A DNA stretch of 45,685 nt, from contig CAMAYR010000004.1 in assembly GCA_945862355.1 (NCBI GenBank), positions 1-45,685 of the forward strand. Direction: 5' to 3'. This stretch comes from Devosia equisanguinis (GTDB lineage Bacteria; Pseudomonadota; Alphaproteobacteria; Rhizobiales; Hyphomicrobiaceae). This document shows, piece after piece, positions 9,833-17,492 of this stretch. Each line of letters starts with the position of its first letter. Position 1 is the stretch's first letter. Position numbers and translations under genes: made by a program. A model generated the notes under the pieces. That model saw only the letters and a program-made list of their open reading frames with translations, had not been told where the DNA came from and made no database searches.

Positions 9833-10420
9833 GTGCTGCAGTCGGCCGCGGCTGTCGCCGTGCTGGTCAGCGGTGTGGTGGACGGCACCGCGCAACGGAT
9901 AGAGGCCGCGCAGATCGCACTTCGCCAGTGTACGGGGCGCGGGGACATCCTGATCGGCCAGCGACCGAGCGGACGGCCACGCCTCGCCCTGCCCTACCCC
10001 GAGCTCGCCGTCTCTCTATCGCATCGCGCCGACTTGCTGCTCGCGGCGTTCTCTCCGATAGGGGATGTCGGCGCGGACATCGAGATCGACGCACCGGACA
10101 TCGAGGCGCATCGGGTCGCCACCGATCATTTCTCGCCGGGTGAGGCCGCAGCGGTCGCGCGTGCGGGGGAGGCTACAGCGCGTGACCTCTTCCTGCGGCT
10201 ATGGGTTGCCAAGGAGGCAGCGCTCAAGGTTTCCGGGCGCGGTGTGTTCGACGGCGTCGGCGAGCCCGATCTGGCAGCGCATCTCGATCGGTTGGCGCAT
10301 GACGGCGCGGAGATCCAGATCGCGGCGAGGGGCCGGCTGCCCGCGCTCACCCTCGTTTTGCGCCGACTGGCGCTGCCACAGCGCCCGTCGATCTATTGCG
10401 GGCTGGCGGTGGCCGCTTAG
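9833..10420 (+). CDS. 4'-phosphopantetheinyl transferase, Sfp type
   Basis: About 195 residues. It would transfer the phosphopantetheine group of CoA to a carrier-protein serine. The Mg-binding signature is VGADIEID (D82, E84), and the second motif is LWVAKEAALK (W124, K127, E128), as in Sfp/EntD enzymes. The substrate-side SLSHRADLLL block is also present. The first start codon in frame is GTG 9833. There is no good ribosome site, and the frame is open further upstream without ATG, GTG or TTG, so the N-terminus is uncertain. It sits 46 bases after the synthetase gene on the same strand and is the obvious activator of that enzyme's carrier domain. Confidence 0.85.
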   Translation: MLQSAAAVAVLVSGVVDGTAQRIEAAQIALRQCTGRGDILIGQRPSGRPRLALPYPELAVSLSHRADLLLAAFSPIGDVGADIEIDAPDIEAHRVATDHFSPGEAAAVARAGEATARDLFLRLWVAKEAALKVSGRGVFDGVGEPDLAAHLDRLAHDGAEIQIAARGRLPALTLVLRRLALPQRPSIYCGLAVAA

Positions 10421-10458
10421 AATAATTGCGCCAGACCCTTCGCAGCGGGAGCCCCGAA

Positions 10459-11358
10459 ATGTCCAAGCCTCTCCCCGTATCGCTGCCGTTCGATCCGAAT
10501 CCGCGGGCGCCGCGCGTGCCGCTGCCGCCGGGGGCCTGCGACACACACTTTCACGTGTTCGGCCCGCCCAACCTGTTTCCGTTCTCGGCCTCTCGGCGCT
10601 ACGAGCCGCCCGCAGCGCCGATCGAATACTACCACGCCATGCAGCGCGCGACGGGGCTCGAGCGCGGCGTCGTGGTGCAGCCGAGCGCGCACGGGCTCGA
10701 TCCAACGGCCATGCTCGATGCGATCGCGCGCTCGGGCGGGCGGCTTAAAGGCGTCGCCAACATCGGGGCGGGCATGGCGGACACCGAGCTCGAGAGGCTG
10801 AAGGCGGCAGGTGTCGTCGGTGCGCGGTTCTCGCTGATGTCGGACAGGCCTGGCGACCGCGCGGCCATCGAGGCGGCGATCCCTCGCCTGCAGCGGCTCG
10901 GCTGGTCGCTCGACCTGCATATCGAGGCCGAGCACCTCGTCGCCAACGCGGAGTTCATCCGCTCGCTGCCGATCACCACCGTGATCGACCACATGGGACG
11001 TCCGGAGCCGTCGCACGGGCTCGATCAGCCGGCGTTCCGTCTGGTGCTCGAGCTCGCCCGTGATCCCCGCTTCTGGATCAAGTTGAGCGCGCTCGACAAG
11101 GTGACGGACGAACCGCTCGCGAACGTATTCGACGGCGTGCCGTTCAAGGATACGATCCCGTTCGCACGCGCCGTTATCGATGCAGCACCCGATCGCGTGC
11201 TGTGGGGCAGCGACTGGCCGCACGGCAACACGTTCGAGCCCGGCACCGTGCCCAACGACGGCGCGCTGCTCGACCTGCTGGCGACGATCGCACCGGAGGC
11301 GGATACGCTGCGGCGCATCCTGGTCGATAATCCGGCGCGGCTATATGGGTTCAATTGA
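10459..11358 (+). CDS. Amidohydrolase family 2 (PDC lactonase-like)
   Basis: 299 residues, COG3618-type TIM-barrel hydrolase. The metal-binding opening is ACDTHFHVFGP (HxH), and the C-terminal block LWGSDWPHGN supplies the catalytic Asp and a His. Intermediate blocks GVVVQPS, GVANIG, DLHIE and TVIDHMGRP follow the family of 2-pyrone-4,6-dicarboxylate lactonases and related aromatic-acid hydrolases. The ATG at 10459 is preceded by GCGGGAG. The true substrate is unknown, because sister enzymes act on lactones, decarboxylate rings, or hydrolyse esters. It follows the transferase gene by 38 bases and may be in the same transcript, but no link to peptide synthesis is evident. Confidence 0.8.
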   Translation: MSKPLPVSLPFDPNPRAPRVPLPPGACDTHFHVFGPPNLFPFSASRRYEPPAAPIEYYHAMQRATGLERGVVVQPSAHGLDPTAMLDAIARSGGRLKGVANIGAGMADTELERLKAAGVVGARFSLMSDRPGDRAAIEAAIPRLQRLGWSLDLHIEAEHLVANAEFIRSLPITTVIDHMGRPEPSHGLDQPAFRLVLELARDPRFWIKLSALDKVTDEPLANVFDGVPFKDTIPFARAVIDAAPDRVLWGSDWPHGNTFEPGTVPNDGALLDLLATIAPEADTLRRILVDNPARLYGFN

Positions 11359-11419
11359 GCCCAGCGGCGCACTATCTTATTGCCAGGGGCCGTGCGGGGC
11401 TCGAGATCGGAGCAGCGAC

Positions 11420-11641
11420 ATGCCGGCAGACGAGAAGAAGAACGCAGTCGAGGATTATTTCGGCCCACCGCCCAATCAGGCGCAGATCGACCGCGCAGCG
11501 CTGATCGTTGCGCTGGTGCAGGGGCGCGAGAGCGCCTCCCGCACGGACTATGCGCACCCGCGCCTCAAGGACATCGTGCGCATTCTCGACGAGGCGGGGC
11601 GCGAGAGTGGCTCGGATACGGGTGCGACGCGCCGGCGATAA
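11420..11641 (+). CDS. Small conserved-looking hypothetical protein (73 aa)
   Basis: 73 residues from ATG 11420, preceded by GATCGGAG at a suitable distance. The product is charged and has no membrane segment or signal. A Pro-rich N-terminal piece (DYFGPPPNQAQ) leads into a predicted helix with ALIVALVQGRES, followed by DYAHPRLKDIVRILDEAG. Codon use is like that of the neighbours (GC-rich third positions), which supports real coding. I do not recognise the family. It lies 61 bases after the amidohydrolase and about 35 bases before the hairpin that serves the convergent helicase gene. Confidence 0.55.
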   Translation: MPADEKKNAVEDYFGPPPNQAQIDRAALIVALVQGRESASRTDYAHPRLKDIVRILDEAGRESGSDTGATRRR

Positions 11642-11670
11642 CCGTCACCTGAAGCTGCGCTGCTGAAACC

Positions 11671-11700
11671 AAAAAGGGCCGGACCCGAAGGTCCGACCCT
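11671..11700 (-). terminator. Rho-independent terminator of the DEAD-box helicase gene
   Basis: An 11-base stem with one mismatch (AGGGCCGGACC and GGTCCGACCCT) encloses the tetraloop CGAA. On the minus strand it is followed by a run of five T. It lies 26 bases downstream of the helicase stop codon. On the plus strand there is no T-run after the stem, so it works clearly only for the minus-strand gene. Confidence 0.8.
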
Positions 11701-11725
11701 GGTGATCGTGTGTTTTCGCCGATCC

Positions 11726-14032
11726 TCAAGCGCCGTCGGCATCCCGGCGCGGACGGCGATCGCCGTCGGGCTTGCGGAAGCCACTTGGCTTGCCGTCGCG
11801 ACGCTCGCCCATACCGCGCTTCATTCCGCCCTGGCCACCGAAGCCGGCTCCACCAGAACCGTTCTGGCGGGGCCTGTCGCCACCTGGACCGCGACCGGGT
11901 CCGCGGCCGGCGGCGGGCCGGCTGTCGCGGCGATCGTCGTCACGGCGCGGGGCTGCGCCTTCGCGGCGCTCGCCTTGGGGACGGTCACTGCGGGGGCGGT
12001 CACCACCCTCGCGGCGTGGGCCACGATCATCGCTGCGGGGCTCGCGCGGCTTCCAATTGGGATCCTTCCAGCGCTCGCCGGCGGGGCGCGGGCGATCACC
12101 CTGTCGGCTCTCGCCACGCGACTGGAAAGGACGGTCGCTTCGGCCTGCACCCGGCTCGCGATCGCGACGGGGGCCGTCGGACGGTTTGCCGCGGCGCTCG
12201 CCGTTGAAGGGGGGACGCTCGCCCCGGGCTTGCTGGGGGCGATCCTCGCGGCGGTCGCCGCCTTGCCGGGGCTCGCGGTCGCGATCGGGACGGCGGTCGC
12301 CACGGTCGCGATTGCCGAACGCAGGCCGGCCGCCGTCGCCGAAGCGATGCTCGCCGGGCTTGCCGGCCGGACGGTGCTCGCGGCTCGCCCGGTGCTCCCG
12401 GTCGGGGCGGCTGCCGTCGTTCGTCCAAACCTGGTCGCCGCCTTCGCGTTCACGACGCGGTTCATCTCGGGAAGGGCGGTCAGCGCGAGGCGGTGCGCCA
12501 TCGCGCTGCTCGAAACGGCGTTCTCCGCCCTCACGGTTGCGCGACTGCCAGCCGCCGGTGCGCTCGCCATCGCGGCGCTGCGGCCGATCGCCGTCACGGC
12601 GCGGGGGACGATCGCCACGGTCGGGGCGATCGGGGCGCGCCTGTCGCTCGCCGCCTGCTGCGGGACGGTCACCCGTGCGTGCCGGACGATCTCCGGTCCG
12701 GGCAGGACGGTCGCCGCTCCGGGCGGGTCGGTCGCCAGTCCGGGCAGGACGGTCGCCACGATCAGGTCGGCTCCAGCCGGGGCTACGCTCACGATCGGAC
12801 TGCCGCTTGAACTCGCGGCGCGCCTCGGAAGGCCGCTCGCCGTCGCGCGGCTCGCCGCTCGGCCGCTCGCCGCGTCCTGCGGGCTTGTCGGCTGCGAGCT
12901 TCTCGTCGTTGCGGCGGTCCTCGCTGTCGATCGTCTGGCGCGTGATGCGCTCGATGTCACGCAGCAAGTGGCGCTCGCCCTCGTCGCAGAAACTCACGGC
13001 TGATCCCGACGCGCCGGCGCGCGCTGTGCGTCCGATGCGATGGACGTAGGCTTCCGGCACCTCGGGCAGCTCGAAGTTGACCACGTGCGTGACGTCGTCG
13101 ATGTCGATGCCGCGCGCGGCGATGTCGGTGGCGACGAGCACGGCCGTGTTACCAGTCTTGAACGCGTGCAGGGCAGCCTCGCGCTGATTCTGGCTCTTGT
13201 TGCCGTGGATAGCGGCAGCGGAAATCTTGGCTGAGTTGAGGTGCTTGGCGACGCGGTCCGCTCCCCGCTTGGTGCGGGTGAAGACGAGCGTGCGGAACAT
13301 CGACGGCTCAGCCAGCAGCTCGGCAAGCAGCGCCTTCTTCTTGCTCTGCTCGATGCGGATGACGCGCTGGGACACGCGCTCGACGGTGGTCGAGCCGGGT
13401 GCCACGGCGACCTTTACGGGGTCCTTGAGCAGCTCGCGCGTCAGCTCCTCGATCTCCTTGGGCATGGTGGCGGAGAAGAACAGGCTCTGGCGCTGCTTCG
13501 GCAGGTCGGCGACCACGCGACGGATCGGCTTGAAGAAGCCGAGGTCCAGCATCTGGTCGGCCTCGTCGAGCACGAAGATCTCGGTCTCGGCGAGCGATAC
13601 GTTGCGCTGGCCCATGTGGTCGAGCAGGCGGCCGGGGGTGGCGACGAGGATGTCGACGCCGCGGCCCAGCTTATCGGCCTGCGGCCGCTCACTGACACCG
13701 CCGAACACGACGGCGACGGTGAAGCCCAGATGCTTGCCGTAGGTGCGGAAGCTGTCCGCGATCTGACTAGCCAGCTCGCGCGTCGGCGAGAGGATCAGGG
13801 CGCGGACGGACTTGCGCGACGCCGGCTTGCGGTCGGCTGCCAGGCGATGAAGGATCGGCAGTGCGAAGGCCGCCGTCTTGCCGGTGCCGGTCTGGGCGAT
13901 GCCGAGCACGTCGCGCCCGGTCATGACCGAGGGGACGGCCTGCAGCTGGATCGGCGTGGGGGTCTCGTAGCCCGCCTCGGTGATCGCCTGCAGGATAGGC
14001 TGGGCGAGGCCGAGCGATTGAAACGTTTCCAA
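11726..14032 (-). CDS. DEAD-box RNA helicase with long disordered tail
   Basis: 768 residues from a TTG start at 14032; a GGAAAG ribosome site lies eight bases upstream, and the protein then begins METFQSLGLAQ as in RhlE-type helicases. Core motifs: Q-motif TPTPIQLQ, AQTGTGKT (46-53), PTRELASQI, TPGRLLD, VLDEADQ, FSATMP, ARGIDIDDV and HRIGRTARAG. It unwinds or remodels RNA in ribosome assembly or mRNA decay. Residues from about 385 to 768, half the protein, are low-complexity Arg/Asp/Gly/Pro with repeats of GDRPAR(T/S). Such tails usually bind RNA and can drive condensate formation. The antisense strand is also open over more than 1.2 kb, a result of the GC-rich repeats and not a gene. Confidence 0.93.
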   Translation of the reverse strand: METFQSLGLAQPILQAITEAGYETPTPIQLQAVPSVMTGRDVLGIAQTGTGKTAAFALPILHRLAADRKPASRKSVRALILSPTRELASQIADSFRTYGKHLGFTVAVVFGGVSERPQADKLGRGVDILVATPGRLLDHMGQRNVSLAETEIFVLDEADQMLDLGFFKPIRRVVADLPKQRQSLFFSATMPKEIEELTRELLKDPVKVAVAPGSTTVERVSQRVIRIEQSKKKALLAELLAEPSMFRTLVFTRTKRGADRVAKHLNSAKISAAAIHGNKSQNQREAALHAFKTGNTAVLVATDIAARGIDIDDVTHVVNFELPEVPEAYVHRIGRTARAGASGSAVSFCDEGERHLLRDIERITRQTIDSEDRRNDEKLAADKPAGRGERPSGEPRDGERPSEARREFKRQSDRERSPGWSRPDRGDRPARTGDRPARSGDRPARTGDRPARTGDRPAAGGERQARPDRPDRGDRPPRRDGDRPQRRDGERTGGWQSRNREGGERRFEQRDGAPPRADRPSRDEPRREREGGDQVWTNDGSRPDREHRASREHRPAGKPGEHRFGDGGRPAFGNRDRGDRRPDRDREPRQGGDRREDRPQQARGERPPFNGERRGKPSDGPRRDREPGAGRSDRPFQSRGESRQGDRPRPAGERWKDPNWKPREPRSDDRGPRREGGDRPRSDRPQGERREGAAPRRDDDRRDSRPAAGRGPGRGPGGDRPRQNGSGGAGFGGQGGMKRGMGERRDGKPSGFRKPDGDRRPRRDADGA
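12656..12757 (-). repeat. 21-base coding tandem repeats in the helicase tail
   Basis: Nearly five consecutive 21-base units encode the heptapeptide GDRPAR followed by T or S, read on the minus strand (helicase residues about 426-459). Third positions vary between units, so the peptide and not the DNA has been kept. Looser copies (GDRPPR, GDRPQR, GERPPF) are scattered on both sides. Confidence 0.8.
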
Positions 14033-14573
14033 GTGGATTGCTTTCCAAAGTTGAGCGCGCGCGCAGCCATGCTCCGGCATCCATGCCGGTCGGGGAGCGG
14101 GCGAACGCCCGTTGCGTCGTGACGCGCCCCGCGTGGCCTGGGCTGTCTTTCGGGGGAAGTGGCTGGGCGCTCAACAGGAAGACCAACGCTGGCTGTGCCT
14201 CAAACGAGGCTGGCCGTCACGTCGTCCCTTCACGCGGCTGGAGCACCGAACATCGCGCCGAATCGGGCGATGGGTACAGCCTATCTCATGCTGCGGCGCA
14301 CAAGTCAACTGTGATCTTGGGGATGGGAGGGAAGCGTCCGGCGTTGGCAGGGTCTCGGGCGGTGCTGGGGCGGTGCTGGGGCTAAGGGGAACGGATTGCC
14401 AGATGCGCCAGCGTCGCGCTTGTCCCAAGGCCGCCATTCGGGCGGTGGCGGGAGGGGCCAGGAGGAGGCGCGGTCGCCACTTCGGCTTAGGCTCAATACC
14501 CCGCTGCCCCGTCTCGCGGTGTCAGCTTCGGTCGGGCCGCGGCTGTGCCATCGGCTGCCGGGCCGTCCACTCC
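14033..14573. other. Gene-free stretch upstream of the helicase
   Basis: About 540 bases between the helicase start and the stop of the deaminase gene, which is also minus strand. It would hold the helicase promoter and 5' leader. Open frames seen here on the plus strand run on into the antisense of the deaminase and have no homology I recognise. No hairpin with a T-run was found after the deaminase stop. Confidence 0.4.
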
Positions 14574-15074
14574 TCAATACGGCACCTTCGTCGTGCTCGT
14601 CTGCCAAATGCGGAAGGGCTCGAGGGCTTCGGGGAGGGCGAGGCGCAGCGTCGGCAGAAGGCGCTGGTCGAAGGGCTTGGGGATCTCGTCGTAGATCAGA
14701 GCGTCGTCGAAGCCGATGGCCGCGGCCTCGGCGCGGGTGTTGGCGAATACCAGCCGGTCGAGGCGGGCCCAGTAGATGGCGGCAAGGCACATCGGGCAGG
14801 GCTCGCAGCTCGCGTAGATGGTGGCGCCGGCCAGCGAAAAGTTGCCGATACTGCTGCAAGCGCGCCTGATTGCCACGATCTCGGCGTGCGCCGTGGGATC
14901 GTTGCCGGCGGTCACCTCGTTTCCGCCCTCGGCGATGATCAGGCCGTCTCGCACGACTATCGCGCCGAACGGACCGCCCAGCCCGGCTGCTGCCTGGCGC
15001 CGGGACAGCTCGACGGCGTAGGATAGAAAGCAGCGGTCGGCGTCCAGATCGGAACTCGTCACGCGATGCTCCAT
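14574..15074 (-). CDS. Nucleoside/guanine deaminase, CMP-deaminase fold
   Basis: 166 residues. The zinc site is complete: H63-A-E65 in TAHAEIVAIR and the pair C93/C96 in CEPCPMC, with E65 as proton shuttle. The blocks GGPFGAIVV, GGNEVT, YASCEPCPMC and AIGFDDALIYDEI followed by KPFDQR resemble bacterial guanine deaminases and related nucleoside deaminases more than TadA. The reaction would be hydrolytic removal of an exocyclic amino group in purine salvage or catabolism. The ATG at 15074 was chosen because it puts the fold at the normal length; its ribosome site (CACGGAAA) is close to the start. Guanine deamination would give xanthine, which could connect to the molybdoenzyme genes farther on, but that is inference. 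Confidence 0.85.
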   Translation of the reverse strand: MEHRVTSSDLDADRCFLSYAVELSRRQAAAGLGGPFGAIVVRDGLIIAEGGNEVTAGNDPTAHAEIVAIRRACSSIGNFSLAGATIYASCEPCPMCLAAIYWARLDRLVFANTRAEAAAIGFDDALIYDEIPKPFDQRLLPTLRLALPEALEPFRIWQTSTTKVPY

Positions 15075-15258
15075 TTTCCGTGAATGCCCGCGCCAGAACC
15101 GGTCAGCCCGAGGAAGCCCGGCCCGCGCCAGATCAGATCGGCCAGTCGATCGGCCCGAACCGACGCACAAACCGGATGTTCACACCCAGACATTATTTTT
15201 CCAGATCTATCTGGCCGGACGCTCGTCAGCGTTCGGTGCGTAGATCGGGAAGAGTAGC

Positions 15259-15654
15259 ATGCCAGATCGCCAATCGAACCCGGGATCGTCATTCGGCAAG
15301 CGCGGCCAGGTGAGGATATCGCCGCAACCGAGCATGGCCCCCCAACCGCTGCCCCAAGGCGGTCTTCTAGCGAGCAACAACAGCACGCTGAAATGGGCCG
15401 GCGGGGCCGTCGCGGGCCTGTTACTGCTTGGCATCGTGAGTGGCGGCCTCGCCAGCGGCGGAACGGGTGGTGGCGGCGGGTTGCTGGGTGGCCTCCTCGG
15501 CGGGCTGCTCGGACACAAGATCGCCAACTCCATGCGCGGTGCACCGAATACGGCGACGCCGGCCGCAGCCCCGCGGGCGGCGGCGCAGTCCACGACCGTC
15601 CAGCGCGGCGGCTTCGGCTCGACCGGCGCGTCCGGCTTTTTCTCGGGCAGCTGA
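15259..15654 (+). CDS. Glycine-zipper membrane protein
   Basis: 131 residues. A polar, basic N-terminus with GKRGQVRIS is followed by one membrane segment at about 48-66 (WAGGAVAGLLLLGIVSGG). Next comes a glycine-rich stretch with GGLLGGLLGGLLGHKIA, a glycine-zipper pattern of packed small residues. The tail is Ala/Thr/Ser-rich. The start ATG is at 15259 and the stop is only three bases before the glutathionylspermidine synthase gene, so they are very likely translated together. I do not recognise the family; proteins of this composition tend to be inner-membrane or pore-forming. In many bacteria a DUF350 membrane protein accompanies this synthase, and this gene may fill that place. Confidence 0.65.
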   Translation: MPDRQSNPGSSFGKRGQVRISPQPSMAPQPLPQGGLLASNNSTLKWAGGAVAGLLLLGIVSGGLASGGTGGGGGLLGGLLGGLLGHKIANSMRGAPNTATPAAAPRAAAQSTTVQRGGFGSTGASGFFSGS

Positions 15655-15657
15655 TCG

Positions 15658-16821
15658 ATGCGTCGCATCCCCATGCCGGAGCGGCCGTTCTGGCGCCAGC
15701 GCGCGAAGGAGCTCGGCTTCTCGTTCCACTTGCCCGGCGGCGAGATCTACTGGGACGAGCGCGCCTGCTACACCTTCGGCCTGCAGGAGATCGAAACCGA
15801 GATCGAGGACGCCGCGCAGGATCTCGAAGGACTTTGCGCCAGCGCCGTGCAGCGGATCGTCAGCGACGACATATTGCTGGAGCGCATGGCGGTGCCGCGA
15901 TCGGCGTGGGAGCTGATCCGACGGAGCTGGAGCCGGAACGATCCCTCGCTCTACGGCCGTTTTGATTTTTCCTACACGCCGGGCAGCCCCGCAAAACTGC
16001 TCGAGTACAACGCGGACACGCCGACGGCCCTCTACGAGGCGGCCGCGTTCCAGTGGTACTGGCTCGAGGACCAGATCGCGGCCGGACGGCTCCCTGAGGG
16101 CACCGACCAGTTCAATTCGATCCATGAAAACCTCGTTGCTCGGTTCGCGGAGCTTGCGGGCAAGGGGCTGCTGCATCTGACCAGCGTCGCCGAGCACTTA
16201 GAGGATCGCGGCACGGTCGACTACATCGCCGACTGCGCGAAACAGGGCGGGTTCGAGACGCGCTTCATCGCGATCCAGGACATCGGGCTGGGCAGCGACG
16301 GCCAGCTCTACGATCTCGACGATCAGCCAATCGAGCGGCTGTTCAAGCTCTATCCTTGGGAGTGGCTGCTCAACGAGGAGTTCGCACAGGGGCTCGCCAC
16401 GAGCTACACGGCGTTTCTTGAGCCGCCGTGGCGAGCATTGTTGTCCAACAAGGGCATCCTGCCGGTGCTGTGGGAGATGGCGCCGAACCATCGCAACCTG
16501 TTGCCGGCCTACTTCGCGGACGACCCGCTGGCGCGGCAGCTCTACGGCAACTGTGCGATGAAGCCGATCTACTCCCGCGAAGGGGCCAACGTGACGCTGA
16601 TCGAGGACGGGCGGACGATCGACATCGCGGACGGCGGTTATGGCCGGGAAGGCTACATCGTGCAGGGCCTCGCGCCGCTGCCCTGCATCGATGGCAATTT
16701 CCCCGTCGTAGGTGCATGGATCGTCGCCGGTCGGTCATGCGGCGTCGGCATCCGCGAGGACGAAAGCCCGATCACGAAGAACACCTCACGCTTCGTGCCT
16801 CACATCATCGAGGCGGATTGA
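15658..16821 (+). CDS. Glutathionylspermidine synthase-like ATP-grasp enzyme
   Basis: 387 residues, the usual length of the stand-alone synthase domain. Diagnostic blocks are PFWRQRAKELGFSFH at the N-terminus, YWDERACYTF, SLYGRFDF, LLEYNADTPTALYEA, LYPWEWLLNEEF, LPVLWEMAPNH and MKPIYSREGANV (the ATP-grasp lysine and loop). The founding enzyme joins glutathione to spermidine. Stand-alone homologues lack the amidase half and probably join other amines or peptides, so the substrate is open. The ATG at 15658 directly follows the membrane-protein stop. The operon position suggests work at or on the membrane, which is inference. Confidence 0.85.
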   Translation: MRRIPMPERPFWRQRAKELGFSFHLPGGEIYWDERACYTFGLQEIETEIEDAAQDLEGLCASAVQRIVSDDILLERMAVPRSAWELIRRSWSRNDPSLYGRFDFSYTPGSPAKLLEYNADTPTALYEAAAFQWYWLEDQIAAGRLPEGTDQFNSIHENLVARFAELAGKGLLHLTSVAEHLEDRGTVDYIADCAKQGGFETRFIAIQDIGLGSDGQLYDLDDQPIERLFKLYPWEWLLNEEFAQGLATSYTAFLEPPWRALLSNKGILPVLWEMAPNHRNLLPAYFADDPLARQLYGNCAMKPIYSREGANVTLIEDGRTIDIADGGYGREGYIVQGLAPLPCIDGNFPVVGAWIVAGRSCGVGIREDESPITKNTSRFVPHIIEAD

Positions 16822-16941
16822 TCGAGCCATCCCCGTGGCCGCGCGGCCGTGGCGCTTGCCCCGACGCTCGACTTTTGCGACAGAGTAGCGCCCGCATGGC
16901 GCGCAGCGCCCCTGCCCGGGCATTTCAAGCTCGGAGCGGCG

Positions 16942-17178
16942 ATGAACCGGATCGACAGACTGTTCGGACTGAGGGGCGAGGCCCGCGTGCGCTTTCAGCA
17001 CGGCGAGTATCAGGTGCTGACGCCTGGGGATTTCGTGCGCTGCGCCGTGACCGGACAGGCCATCCCGCTGGAGGATCTGCGCTACTGGAACGTCGAGTTG
17101 CAGGAGGCATACGTGTCGCCCGACATCTCGATGAAGCGCTATGTCGAGTTGCGCCAGAAGGGTCGCATCCGGGTGTAA
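16942..17178 (+). CDS. DUF2093 family protein
   Basis: 78 residues from ATG 16942, with GGAG five bases upstream; an in-frame start further up would add 31 residues of poor quality. The sequence RVRFQHGEYQVLTPGDFV then RCAVTGQAIPLEDLRYWNVELQEAY matches DUF2093, a small conserved protein found almost only in alphaproteobacteria. The single Cys sits in a CAVTG turn that looks like half a zinc knuckle. Function is unknown. It follows the ATP-grasp gene by 120 bases on the same strand. Confidence 0.85.
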   Translation: MNRIDRLFGLRGEARVRFQHGEYQVLTPGDFVRCAVTGQAIPLEDLRYWNVELQEAYVSPDISMKRYVELRQKGRIRV

Positions 17179-17421
17179 GGAGGGCTGTGCCCGTCGCCGA
17201 TCCCGGCACCTGACTTGGCAGGGCCACCATGTCCCGCCGTAGTCCGCCCTCGAAGACGGGCAGACAGCCAAACCACCACCGGCGGTGCGGGCGGCCCGTA
17301 GGCCGCTGACCTCGAGGTCCGCAAAAACTTCATCGCTGCACGCGATTTCCAATCCCACGGAACGCCGGCATGGGCGCCGCTCCGGCCATGCTGTTCAAAT
17401 CGCCGTGCTGCGCTCAATTGC

Positions 17422-17472
17422 GGCCCATCCGATCGACCGATCGCAGGCGCGAGCGACCGATCGGATGTGGCC
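17422..17472 (-). terminator. Long inverted repeat downstream of the minus-strand ubiD gene
   Basis: CATCCGATCG at 17426-17435 pairs perfectly with CGATCGGATG at 17458-17467, and the stem extends through GGCC on both sides with one bulged base. The loop of 22 bases contains further CCGATCG copies. It lies 20-70 bases past the stop of the minus-strand UbiD gene. There is no T-run, so termination is only suspected; it could also be a protein-binding dyad. The remainder of the 17179-17492 gap shows no gene. Confidence 0.45.
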
Positions 17473-17492
17473 TGAGGGCTGAGGGCTGAGGG
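17472..17492. repeat. Triplicated heptamer CTGAGGG
   Basis: Three perfect consecutive copies of the 7-mer CTGAGGG end immediately before the stop codon of the minus-strand ubiD gene (CTA on this strand at 17493). It looks like a small slippage expansion just outside the coding sequence. Confidence 0.8.

Noticed and set aside
6568-9948. Minus-strand open frames of 582 and 527 codons opposite the peptide synthetase
   Set aside because: They mirror the strongly coding plus strand, show His/Asp/Arg-rich shadow composition, and have no domains.
11702-13049. Two long plus-strand open frames of more than 420 codons opposite the helicase tail
   Set aside because: They are the antisense of GC-rich Arg/Gly/Asp repeats with no stop codons. 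Composition is monotone Ala or Arg/Ser, and the helicase frame explains the DNA.
14112-15026. A 304-codon plus-strand frame spanning the gap and the deaminase
   Set aside because: The second half is antisense of a deaminase with an intact zinc site, and the first half has no recognisable feature.
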